Shown here: positions 1 to 9,498 of the stretch, piece by piece
How positions within the stretch are numbered: the stretch's first letter is position 1
Layout: every line of letters begins with the position of its first letter
NCBI GenBank assembly: GCA_947627475.1
Contig: CANQWE010000019.1
Location: 1-32,110 of the forward strand
Direction of reading: 5' to 3'
From: an uncultured Clostridia bacterium
GTDB lineage: Bacteria; Bacillota; Clostridia; Oscillospirales; CAG-272
Length of the DNA stretch: 32,110 nucleotides
Translations under genes and position numbers: made by a program
The notes under the pieces: generated by a model
What the model saw: the letters and a program-made list of their open reading frames with translations, nothing else
What the model was told of the DNA's origin: nothing
The model's database searches: none

Positions 1-1288
1 CTGCAGAACGGTCGTCGATCCAAACCTGCACCGCCGTTGTGTCCGCTGCCTCCGTCTGGGGGCGCTCCACCCGAACGGTACGCCCATCGGCAAGTACCGC
101 TTCCACACCGGTCCCGGCCCGCTCCTGTACCGACACCGTTTCTGTATACTCCCCTGCTGCGGTGCAAATCGCCTTTGCGATCGGGTGAGAAGAGTGCTGC
201 TCCGCCGCAGCGGCAAGGGAAAGCAGCTGTTCCGCTGTCATATCCCCTTCTGGGCGCACATTTTCCACTGTCAGCGTGCCCATGGTAAGCGTTCCTGTTT
301 TATCAAATACAGCCATATCCACAGAAGCCATCGTGTCCAAAAAGGCGCTGCCCTTAATCAGCACCCCATTTTTTGATGCGTTTCCAAGGCCGCAGAAATA
401 TCCCAGCGGGACGGAAATGACCAACGCGCAGGGACAGGAGATCACCAGCATTGACAATGCCCGTCTGCCCCAGTCGGGAAAAATAGCACCGTAGGAAACG
501 CCGGTTGCGAAACAAATGCCCAGCGGGACCAAAAACGCGATAGCTGCGGCGATCCCTGTTACTGCAGGCGTGTAAATTTTTGCAAATCGGGTGATAAACG
601 CCTCAGATCTGGTTTTACGTTCTCCTGCTGTCTCCGTCAGCTTCATGATCCGACCGGCGGCACTTTCCTGAACAGGACGCAGGACTCTTGCCTCGATCAT
701 CCCGCTTTTGTTGAGACAGCCGGAATATATCGTCTCTCCAGGCCCTGCATCCCTGGGCATGCTCTCCCCGGTGACCGGAGAGGTATCAATGGCCGTTTGA
801 CCAGACAAGATTACGCAATCCGCAGGAATTCTTCCCCCAGGGGTAACACGGATCGTATCACCCGCCGCAAGATCTGCAGTGGGGACTGTTCGAAATGTAC
901 CATCCTCCCCCTGGACTTCTGCTGTATCCGGATACAGGTTGCTCAGCGCATTGATGGCCCGGCGGGATCTGCCCACTGCAATGGACTGGAACAACTCCCC
1001 AACCTGATACAAAATCATGATCGCTGCGCACTCGGGATATTCCCCAAGGAGCACCGCGCCGATTGCCGCGATAGTCATCAGTGTATTTTCATCAAAGAAA
1101 TCCCCGGACAGAATGCCCCGTACCGCCTGGATCACACACATCGCGCCGGCAAAAACACCTGCAGCGATGAATAGGACAGCGGCTGCAGGATTCATATGCA
1201 GCAGTGAAAGAATCCCGCCGCAAAAGAAAAGTGCCGTGCCTGCTATGATAGAAATCAACCGCTTTTTCTGAGAAAGTGTAAACCGCAT
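1..1288 (-). CDS. cadA: Heavy-metal (Cd/Zn/Pb-type) P1B ATPase, partial (C-terminus beyond left edge)
   Basis: Minus-strand frame opens at ATG 1288 (MRFTLSQKKRLISIIAGTALFFCGG...) behind GGCGGGAGGCG and stays open to the edge. Contains the CPC motif (MLVISCPCALVISVPLG, ~428-436) and DKTGTLT (~290-304) in the same frame. Absent from the ORF track because it has no stop inside the window. Confidence 0.93.
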   Translation of the reverse strand, partial: MRFTLSQKKRLISIIAGTALFFCGGILSLLHMNPAAAVLFIAAGVFAGAMCVIQAVRGILSGDFFDENTLMTIAAIGAVLLGEYPECAAIMILYQVGELFQSIAVGRSRRAINALSNLYPDTAEVQGEDGTFRTVPTADLAAGDTIRVTPGGRIPADCVILSGQTAIDTSPVTGESMPRDAGPGETIYSGCLNKSGMIEARVLRPVQESAAGRIMKLTETAGERKTRSEAFITRFAKIYTPAVTGIAAAIAFLVPLGICFATGVSYGAIFPDWGRRALSMLVISCPCALVISVPLGYFCGLGNASKNGVLIKGSAFLDTMASVDMAVFDKTGTLTMGTLTVENVRPEGDMTAEQLLSLAAAAEQHSSHPIAKAICTAAGEYTETVSVQERAGTGVEAVLADGRTVRVERPQTEAADTTAVQVWIDDRSA

Positions 1289-1305
1289 TGCCAAACGCCT
1301 CCCGC

Positions 1306-1527
1306 CTATATTTCAATCAATTCACAATCCGGCTCTACCTTACGCACAGCCTTGCCCACCTGCTTCAAAATTTTTGGGAAATTCACCTCTTCTGCTTCCA
1401 ACGTCAGCTTCATCACCAAAAAATCCACCCGTGCCTGGGATACACCGTCGATTTTTGCTACCGCCTCCTGCATTTTATTTGCGCACACCGGGCAGTCCAG
1501 TTCTGTCAGCTTAAATGTTTTAACCAT
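1306..1527 (-). CDS. Free-standing heavy-metal-associated (HMA) domain protein
   Basis: MVKTFKLTELDCPVCANKMQEAVAKIDGVSQARVDFLVMKLTLEAEEV...; CxxC metal-binding motif and HMA fold pattern; lies between the arsR-type gene and the ATPase. Start set at MVKTFK rather than the longer ORF start. Confidence 0.88.
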   Translation of the reverse strand: MVKTFKLTELDCPVCANKMQEAVAKIDGVSQARVDFLVMKLTLEAEEVNFPKILKQVGKAVRKVEPDCELIEI

Positions 1528-1540
1528 TCTTTCTCCCTCC

Positions 1541-1882
1541 CTATTCTGTAATATGTTCCATACCGCACCCAATGATTTCCCGAACATGGTCGTCTGCCAA
1601 TGCATAATATACAGTCTTCCCATCCCGTCTGTATTTCACAAGTCTGGCGCCTTTCAAAATGCGCAGCTGATGGGACACTGCCGATTGAGATACCTGCAAA
1701 AGCTCCGCCAGATGCTGCACACACATTTCCCCTTCAAAAAGAATATACAAAAGTTTCACCCGAGTGGTGTCCCCAAAAATCTTATACAACTCTGCCAAGT
1801 CATACAACACCTCTTCATCAGGCAGCTGCTCCTTTACGCTAGCAAAGGCATCACTGTGAACTGTATCCATTTTCTGTTCCAT
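1541..1882 (-). CDS. ArsR/SmtB-family metal-responsive transcriptional repressor
   Basis: MEQKMDTVHSDAFASVKEQLPDEEVLYDLAELYKIFGDTTRVKLLYILFEGEMCVQHLAELLQVSQSAVSHQLRILKGARLVKYRRDGKTVYYALADDHV; ArsR wHTH with ELCV-like metal motif (EMCVQHL). Confidence 0.93.
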   Translation of the reverse strand: MEQKMDTVHSDAFASVKEQLPDEEVLYDLAELYKIFGDTTRVKLLYILFEGEMCVQHLAELLQVSQSAVSHQLRILKGARLVKYRRDGKTVYYALADDHVREIIGCGMEHITE

Positions 1883-1900
1883 TGCTTTCTCCTCCCAAAC

Positions 1901-1953
1901 ATATGAATAACTGTTCATGTGTTCATTATATCTCATGTGTCTTGATTTGTCAA
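1901..1953 (-). promoter_or_regulatory. Sigma-A promoter with ArsR/SmtB-type operator for the metal operon
   Basis: Minus strand TTGACA (1948-1953) N17 TATAAT (1925-1930), followed by inverted repeat ATATGAATAACTGTTCATGT (1901-1920; ATGAA-N6-TTCAT) around the predicted start site. Confidence 0.8.
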
Positions 1954-1971
1954 TAGAAAATGAAAAAAATC

Positions 1972-2000
1972 TTGTTTTCATTTTTGCAACATGATATAAT
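1972..2000 (+). promoter_or_regulatory. Putative promoter upstream of ligA
   Basis: TTGTTT (1972-1977) N17 TATAAT (1995-2000). Confidence 0.5.
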
Positions 2001-2066
2001 ACTTTTGTATTTGTATAAAATAAAAATTGTAGCCTTATTATGTAAAATAAAAAGGGCAAAGCTTGA

Positions 2067-4178
<2,112 letters not shown>

Positions 4179-4223
4179 TCGATGCATGTAGATAAAAAGA
4201 GGGATAAGAAAGGGAATATTGTC

Positions 4224-4832
4224 ATGAAAAAACTATTTGCGCTGCTGCTTGTTTTTGCTGTTGTGGGGACGGCAGCCGGATGCAGGAAGGCAAAGTCGGA
4301 AACAGACTCAGGGGGAGACGACGCAGGCCAGGAAAACACAGTACAAACAAGTATCAAAGATGAAGATTACGAGACGGTTACCATTATCAACGGCCAGGTT
4401 TTGGAAATTGGTGAAACCTATTCTTTTAAACGGCTCTGGGAGGACGCAGAATATCGGTCTGCTAAGTCTACTGTAGTATCTGTGGATCAAAAGGGGACAA
4501 TTACCGCAAAAGAAGCAGGTACTACTTTGGTTATGGCAAAATCGGAAAAAGAAGACCGAACTTCTGCTGTTGTCATCACCGTGCTCCCCAGCGGAAGCAG
4601 TTTGGATCCCAAGGCAGCTGGGCCGCAAGTACATCAAGTAAACTCCGCTTACAAGCTGCAGCCTTCTATTCCGGCTACTGCATTTCAGTCCAGCAATGAC
4701 GCTATTGCTGTCGTAAGTGAAAACGGACTTTTGCAGTTTAAGTCTCCCGGATATGTCACTGTCACCGCCAGTGGCAGCGGCGTCACGGAGATTTACAGCT
4801 TTATTGTATATGATCGAACGGTAGAAAAATAA
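4224..4832 (+). CDS. Lipoprotein with BIG2-like (bacterial Ig-like) domains
   Basis: MKKLFALLLVFAVVGTAAGCRK lipobox; TVVSVDQKGTITAKEAGTTLVMAKS and AIAVVSENGLLQFKSPGYVTVTASGSG match the BIG2 pattern. Start moved to 4224. Confidence 0.75.
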   Translation: MKKLFALLLVFAVVGTAAGCRKAKSETDSGGDDAGQENTVQTSIKDEDYETVTIINGQVLEIGETYSFKRLWEDAEYRSAKSTVVSVDQKGTITAKEAGTTLVMAKSEKEDRTSAVVITVLPSGSSLDPKAAGPQVHQVNSAYKLQPSIPATAFQSSNDAIAVVSENGLLQFKSPGYVTVTASGSGVTEIYSFIVYDRTVEK

Positions 4833-4840
4833 AAAATCCT

Positions 4841-4876
4841 AAAAAAATTCCACTGTTATCACAGTGGAATTTTTTA
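4841..4876. terminator. Rho-independent terminator between convergent genes
   Basis: AAAATTCCACTGT-TATC-ACAGTGGAATTTTTT, A/T-rich on both sides. Confidence 0.9.
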
Positions 4877-4890
4877 TTTATGTTATGTCG

Positions 4891-5502
4891 TTACCGCTTG
4901 GCTGCCTGGCAAATCATCTGAGCTGCTGTATCTACGCCCAACGCTGCCGCATTGAGCATCATATCATAATTGCGGCGGTCGCTCCAATCCCATTCTGTAA
5001 AGGTAGCATAGTGCCGGGCACGGCCCTTGTCTGATTTTGTGATCACATCCAGCGCCTTCTTTTGGGAGTATCCATATTCCTCTACTGCACGTTTGATCCG
5101 GTCCTCCATAGACGCATAGATAAATACTTTTAATATATCCTGTCTTTCCCGCAGAATAAAGTCCGCGCAACGGCCGACAATTACACAGGGCGACGTAGCA
5201 AACTTCTGAATTACCTTTTGCTGCGCCAGGAAAACCTGCATAGTAAGCGGCATAGAATTGGTCCCGCCCAGGCCCAGCATACCGTATGTATAGCTGTTGC
5301 CCATAGCAAGATTATACAAAAAGCTGCTGGTGATTTCCTGCTCGTTGTTTTCTATAAAATCCGAAGAAAGTCCGCTTTCCTTTGCAGCTTCATCAATCAA
5401 TTCTCTGTCGTAATAGGGGATCTGCAGAATTCTGGCAACCTCTTTGCCCACGGTTCTGCCTCCGCTGCCCAGTTCACGGCCAATGGTGATAACGCGATCC
5501 AT
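4891..5502 (-). CDS. Cytidylate kinase-like family protein
   Basis: MDRVITIGRELGSGGRTVGKEVARILQIPYYDRELIDEAAKESGLS; Walker-A-like GRELGSGGRTVG and YDREL motif of the cytidylate-kinase-like family. Confidence 0.88.
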   Translation of the reverse strand: MDRVITIGRELGSGGRTVGKEVARILQIPYYDRELIDEAAKESGLSSDFIENNEQEITSSFLYNLAMGNSYTYGMLGLGGTNSMPLTMQVFLAQQKVIQKFATSPCVIVGRCADFILRERQDILKVFIYASMEDRIKRAVEEYGYSQKKALDVITKSDKGRARHYATFTEWDWSDRRNYDMMLNAAALGVDTAAQMICQAAKR

Positions 5503-5610
5503 AATAAAACCTGCCTTTCCAGAGGAGTATATAGCATATTGCTGTATTTCATACTCTTATGTAATTATATTTTAGCACATTCTCCAAGCGAATGCAATTC
5601 CTAAATGGAA

Positions 5611-5646
5611 AATTCCTGTGCCTTCACTTTTAAAGGCACAGGAATT
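5611..5646 (-). terminator. Terminator downstream of the small ORF
   Basis: AATTCCTGTGCCTT-cacttt-AAAGGCACAGGAATTT inverted repeat; minus-strand reading ends in TTTT. Confidence 0.75.
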
Positions 5647-5841
5647 TCAACCGTGCATGCTGCTGACCAAACGGGCAAGCTCTTCTCCGCAGCGAACAGC
5701 GCAAGCCTGACGGATCACAGCATCCTGCTGGTTGGCTGTCATTTTTGCAAAAGCATCTCTGGCCGCCGGATCTGCAGCAATGGATGCTGCAAGGAATGCA
5801 GGCATGTATCCTTCTTCCTCCGGGTAATGGTATATTGACAC
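5647..5841 (-). CDS. Small conserved-looking hypothetical protein (64 aa)
   Basis: MSIYHYPEEEGYMPAFLAASIAADPAARDAFAKMTANQQDAVIRQACAVRCGEELARLVSSMHG; GTG start with GAGGTG upstream and a terminator directly downstream. Confidence 0.55.
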   Translation of the reverse strand: MSIYHYPEEEGYMPAFLAASIAADPAARDAFAKMTANQQDAVIRQACAVRCGEELARLVSSMHG

Positions 5842-6015
5842 GGGAACACCTCATTTTTCTGCAGCGGCTTAGCCGCGAAATACGATAAAATACATCCCGG
5901 ATTTCCTGCGCTGCCAGTAAAGCTTTATTCGTGGGATCGTTTTTATTCTATTTTTATTTTGTCCATATTTCATTTCATATTTCGAGGCAATTTTATGTTT
6001 TGTTTCAGGCAGCTA

Positions 6016-6044
6016 TTTACATTTATTGTTTTTTTATATAAAAT
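6016..6044 (+). promoter_or_regulatory. Putative promoter of the methionine gamma-lyase family gene
   Basis: TTTACA (6016-6021) N17 TAAAAT (6039-6044). Confidence 0.5.
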
Positions 6045-6078
6045 AGAAAGGAATGATAAAAAGCAAACGGAGATTACC

Positions 6079-7338
6079 ATGAATCTGACGAATGAAACAA
6101 GAGCCTTGGCAGCAGAAGCTGAGGCGGCCCTTTCCGATATTTTTCAAAAAATTGACGAAACTGCACGAATCCGCACAGAACAGCTGCTGGATATATTTCG
6201 GGAGTGTCGGGTGTCTGAATCCCTGTTCGCACCTTCTACAGGATACGGATACGGAGACAGGGGACGGGACACTATTGACCAAATCGCCGCAAAGGTGTTT
6301 GGTGCCCCTGCAGGATTTATGCGTCCCTCCATCCTCAGCGGCACCCATGCTCTGACCATCGGCCTGTTCGGCCTGCTGCGTCCGGGAGACATTATGCTGT
6401 CCATCACCGGCGCGCCGTATGACACCCTCCACAGCGTCATTGGTATCAGCGGCAGAAAGGGGGATGGCAGTCTTGCAGATTTCGGGATTCAATATGTGCA
6501 GGTAGAGCTGGCCGGCCACGGCGGGGTTGATTTGCCCTCTGTAGGCGCCGCACTGGAGCAGTATAAAGACAAAATTCGGGTCGTGTTTCTCCAGCGGTCC
6601 AAGGGCTATCAAAACCGCAAGACCCTCACCGTAGAGGAAATCGGAGAAGCTGCGGCATTTGTAAAAAAGCATGCTTCCTGGAACCCCTATGTGGTGCTGG
6701 ACAACTGTTACGGCGAATTTACACAAGAGACAGAACCCTGCGCCCACGGGGTGGATCTGATGATCGGTTCTCTCATCAAAAATCCCGGCGGCGGCCTGGC
6801 TGACTGCGGCGGATATTTGGTAGGAAGCGAGAAGGCAGTAGAGCTGGCTGCGTACCGACTCACATGTCCGGGAGTGGGTCTGGAAGTAGGCGCATCTCTC
6901 GGACAAAACCGCAATTTGCTCCGGGGACTGTTTTATGCTCCCCACACCACTGCCCAGGCACTGCGAACAGCACATCTTGCAGCATATATCTTCCAAAAGC
7001 TTGGGTATGCGGTAAATCCCGGCCCCTTTGACCTCCGCAGCGACATTATCCAAACGATACAGCTGGAGCGGGGAAAAGCGCTGGTGGAATTCTGCAGGGG
7101 GATTCAGTCCGCCTCTCCGGTGGACGCTTACGTTTCCCCGGAACCATGGGATATGCCCGGCTATGACGATCCTGTGATTATGGCCGCCGGCGCCTTTGTA
7201 GGAGGCTCTTCCATCGAGCTGTCTGCGGACGGCCCCATGCGTCCACCTTATCTGGCCTTTTTGCAGGGTGGCCTCACCTATGAAAGCGCGCGGCTGGGGA
7301 TTATGGCTGCCGCCCAGCGCTGCGGTGAAAAAAAATAA
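6079..7338 (+). CDS. Methionine gamma-lyase family protein (formerly 'aluminium resistance protein'; PLP-dependent fold)
   Basis: MNLTNETRALAAEAEAAL...STGYGYGDRGRDTIDQIAAKVFGAPAGFMRPSILSGTHALTIGLFGLLRPGDIMLSITGAPYDTLHSVIG...DNCYGEFTQETEPCAHGVDLMIGSLIKNPGGGLADCGGYLVG. Start trimmed to 6079. Confidence 0.93.
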   Translation: MNLTNETRALAAEAEAALSDIFQKIDETARIRTEQLLDIFRECRVSESLFAPSTGYGYGDRGRDTIDQIAAKVFGAPAGFMRPSILSGTHALTIGLFGLLRPGDIMLSITGAPYDTLHSVIGISGRKGDGSLADFGIQYVQVELAGHGGVDLPSVGAALEQYKDKIRVVFLQRSKGYQNRKTLTVEEIGEAAAFVKKHASWNPYVVLDNCYGEFTQETEPCAHGVDLMIGSLIKNPGGGLADCGGYLVGSEKAVELAAYRLTCPGVGLEVGASLGQNRNLLRGLFYAPHTTAQALRTAHLAAYIFQKLGYAVNPGPFDLRSDIIQTIQLERGKALVEFCRGIQSASPVDAYVSPEPWDMPGYDDPVIMAAGAFVGGSSIELSADGPMRPPYLAFLQGGLTYESARLGIMAAAQRCGEKK

Positions 7339-7359
7339 AGTCCGAAAAAACCGGACTTT
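7337..7359 (-). terminator. Terminator for tadA, overlapping the stop codon of the convergent gene
   Basis: AAAGTCCG-AAAAAAC-CGGACTTT; minus strand continues ...ATTTTTTTT, a strong U-tract. Confidence 0.75.
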
Positions 7360-7368
7360 GTCTTGCAA

Positions 7369-7860
7369 CTACCGTTTTTTGTTCCACCTGGGGCCAGCCG
7401 CCCGCCGCTGTCTGAAAAAAGCGGTCAATACTGCCGCGCACTGCGCCTCCATTACGCCAAAGCAGATCTGGGGCTTATGGTTCACCGGGAAGGAGCAAAG
7501 ATCCATCATACTGCCAAAGGCGCCCCCTTTGGGGTCCCTTGCACCGATAATCACCCAGGGGAGGCGGGCATTTACGATGGCGCCGGCACACATAGGGCAT
7601 GGTTCCAGCGTGACAAACAACTCGCACCCGGTCAGATGCCATCCTCCAAGTGCTTTGCACGCGCTGCGAATGGCAGACAGCTCTGCATGGGCCGTGGCAT
7701 CACGCTCCTGTTCCCGGCCATTGCCGCAGCGGGCAAGAATCTTGTTTTCCCGCACGATCACCGCACCCACAGGGACTTCCCCTTCCCGGGCGCAGGCGGA
7801 TGCTTCTTCCAGGGCGATGGCCATATAATACTGATCCCGTTCTTTGTCCCGCTCTGCCAT
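7369..7860 (-). CDS. tadA: tRNA-specific adenosine deaminase
   Basis: HAEL zinc/active-site motif (TAHAELSAIRSA) and PCPMCAGAIVNARLPWVIIGARDPKGGAFGS, typical of TadA. Confidence 0.95.
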   Translation of the reverse strand: MAERDKERDQYYMAIALEEASACAREGEVPVGAVIVRENKILARCGNGREQERDATAHAELSAIRSACKALGGWHLTGCELFVTLEPCPMCAGAIVNARLPWVIIGARDPKGGAFGSMMDLCSFPVNHKPQICFGVMEAQCAAVLTAFFRQRRAAGPRWNKKR

Positions 7861-8057
7861 ATCTGCACCTTTTCCTTATTTGACATTTGCAGGCAGAAAC
7901 CCTGCCCTGCATTTTAAACAAATTCTCATTCCCCGGGGCGCTGTCGCCACAGTGTCCCGCGCTGTCTTTGCTGGTATCCTTAATGCGGGGCTTCCGGCGA
8001 AGCTATAGGAGAGAGGGACACATGAATTCCCTTGCTTTCTTGTATCCCGGTACTTTA
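7861..8057 (-). ncRNA. Candidate structured 5' leader or independent small RNA upstream of tadA
   Basis: ~200 nt downstream of a near-consensus promoter. Minus-strand RNA has GUGUCCC...GGGACAC pairing, GCUUC-GCCG-GAAGC, CUGU-GGCG-ACAG and GCAGGGCAG-GGUUU-CUGCCUGC hairpins. Not matched to any family I recall. Confidence 0.4.
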
Positions 8058-8063
8058 TTTTTT

Positions 8064-8092
8064 AGTATACAATACGGTAAAAATTCTGTCAA
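8064..8092 (-). promoter_or_regulatory. Strong sigma-A promoter for the tadA leader/RNA
   Basis: Minus strand TTGACA (8087-8092) N17 TATACT (8064-8069). Confidence 0.8.
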
Positions 8093-8117
8093 GATTCCCT
8101 GTGAAAGGTAAAAAGCC

Positions 8118-8768
8118 ATGAACTACGATGCTGTCATATTTGATTTGGACGGAACGCTTCTCAATACACTGGAGGACCTTTCAGCTAGTGTAAATTATGC
8201 ACTGGCGGAGGCCGGTCTTCCTGGCCGTACCATCGAAGAAGTCCGCCGATTTATCGGAGACGGTGTGCGCATGCTGATCACCCGATCCGCCTTCCCTGTG
8301 GAAGAACCCCAGGCGATCCAGTCCATTTATCAGTGTTTTATCCAGCATTACAAAGAAAACTGTGAAAATAAAACACGCCCCTATGAAGGCGTGGAGACCC
8401 TGCTGGAGGAGCTGCAGGCTCATGAAATTTCCACAGCCATCGTCTCTAATAAAGCGGATTTCGCCGTCAAAAAACTGGCGCAGCAATACTTCCCTGGAAA
8501 AATCACCCTTGCAATAGGTGACCGGGACGGCGTCCCGCGCAAACCTGCGCCGGACTCCCTGCTGGAAGCCATCCAAACGCTTGGGTGCAGCCGGCCCTTG
8601 TATGTAGGGGATTCTGACGTAGATGTGCTGACTGCACAAAACGCCGGTGTAGAAGGTGTTTTTGTTACCTGGGGCTTTCGCAGCCGGAAAGAACTGATAA
8701 AAGCCGGTGCCGGACGCTTGGCGGACAGCACCTCCCAGCTGATCCAAATGATTTTACAGTCCAAGTAG
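8118..8768 (+). CDS. HAD-family hydrolase, phosphoglycolate-phosphatase-like
   Basis: DAVIFDLDGTLLNTLEDLSASVNYALAEAGLP... (motif I), VSNKADFAVKKL (motif II), GDRDGVPRKPAP and YVGDSDVDVLTAQNAG (motifs III/IV). Confidence 0.92.
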   Translation: MNYDAVIFDLDGTLLNTLEDLSASVNYALAEAGLPGRTIEEVRRFIGDGVRMLITRSAFPVEEPQAIQSIYQCFIQHYKENCENKTRPYEGVETLLEELQAHEISTAIVSNKADFAVKKLAQQYFPGKITLAIGDRDGVPRKPAPDSLLEAIQTLGCSRPLYVGDSDVDVLTAQNAGVEGVFVTWGFRSRKELIKAGAGRLADSTSQLIQMILQSK

Positions 8769-8783
8769 CGGAAAGGATACGTC

Positions 8784-9422
8784 GTGCATATTCCAAAATC
8801 GACTACAGATCAGGCGGACGTGCTTTCGTTTGCCGCCGCCATGGATCAGCGCACCTATAACGGATATAACCGGGAGCGATGGCTGTATGTTCCCGACTTT
8901 TATACAGAATATCGATATATTCTGGGCACCCGCGGAAAAAAACCGCTGATCGCCATCGGGGTCAACCCCTCGACCGCAGAGCCGGATCATTTGGACAATA
9001 CACTGAAAAGCGTAGAGCGCATAGCATGGGCCAATGGCTACGACAGCTTTATGATGGTAAACGTATATGCCCAGCGGGCCACTGCGCCGGAGGATATGGA
9101 ACAAAATTGCAATCCATATCTGCACAGGGAAAATTTGCTTGCCCTGGAATATGTGCTGCAGCGGTGCCAGTCTCCCCCTTCTATGTGGGCAGCTTGGGGC
9201 ACCATCATCGAAATGCGTTCCTACCTTCCCACGTGTGTCATGGATATGATTCGTGTGGGAGAAACGTACGGGGCCCGCTGGTTTACCGCCGGGCCCCGGT
9301 CCAAAAAGGGAGGCCACCCGCATCATCCCCTGTATCTGAAAAAGGATACGCCGCTGGATCCCTTTGACGCACGCGTCTATTGTGCAAAGCTATTCGGAAA
9401 GCACTGTGCTCCGTCAAAATAA
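8784..9422 (+). CDS. DUF1643 domain-containing protein
   Basis: GTG start; LIAIGVNPSTAEPDHLDNTLKSVERIAWANGYDSFMMVNVYAQRATAPEDME and WAAWGTIIEMR...HPHHPLYLKKDTPLDPFD match the DUF1643 pattern. Confidence 0.82.
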   Translation: MHIPKSTTDQADVLSFAAAMDQRTYNGYNRERWLYVPDFYTEYRYILGTRGKKPLIAIGVNPSTAEPDHLDNTLKSVERIAWANGYDSFMMVNVYAQRATAPEDMEQNCNPYLHRENLLALEYVLQRCQSPPSMWAAWGTIIEMRSYLPTCVMDMIRVGETYGARWFTAGPRSKKGGHPHHPLYLKKDTPLDPFDARVYCAKLFGKHCAPSK

Positions 9423-9435
9423 AGCACAAAAATCG

Positions 9436-9464
9436 TTGACTTTCTTTCATATTTTGTATATAAT
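9436..9464 (+). promoter_or_regulatory. Promoter of the DUF4091/dockerin gene
   Basis: TTGACT (9436-9441) N17 TATAAT (9459-9464). Confidence 0.75.
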
Positions 9465-9498
9465 TTATACATAAATATAAAGAAAGGATCCTTTGGAA

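Noticed and set aside
37-1271. Several plus-strand ORFs (83, 63, 72, 125, 84 aa)
   Set aside because: All antisense to the P-type ATPase, which reads continuously on the minus strand.
6034-7368. 444-aa minus-strand ORF
   Set aside because: Exactly antisense to the recognisable methionine gamma-lyase family CDS; its translation is low-complexity and motif-free, a codon-bias mirror ORF.
7861-8060. Possible SRP (4.5S) RNA, based on CCGGAAG...GCATTAAG resemblance near tadA
   Set aside because: The conserved GUCAGG...CCGGAAGGAAGCAGC helix 8 signature is not present; the GGAA lies in a different stem-loop.
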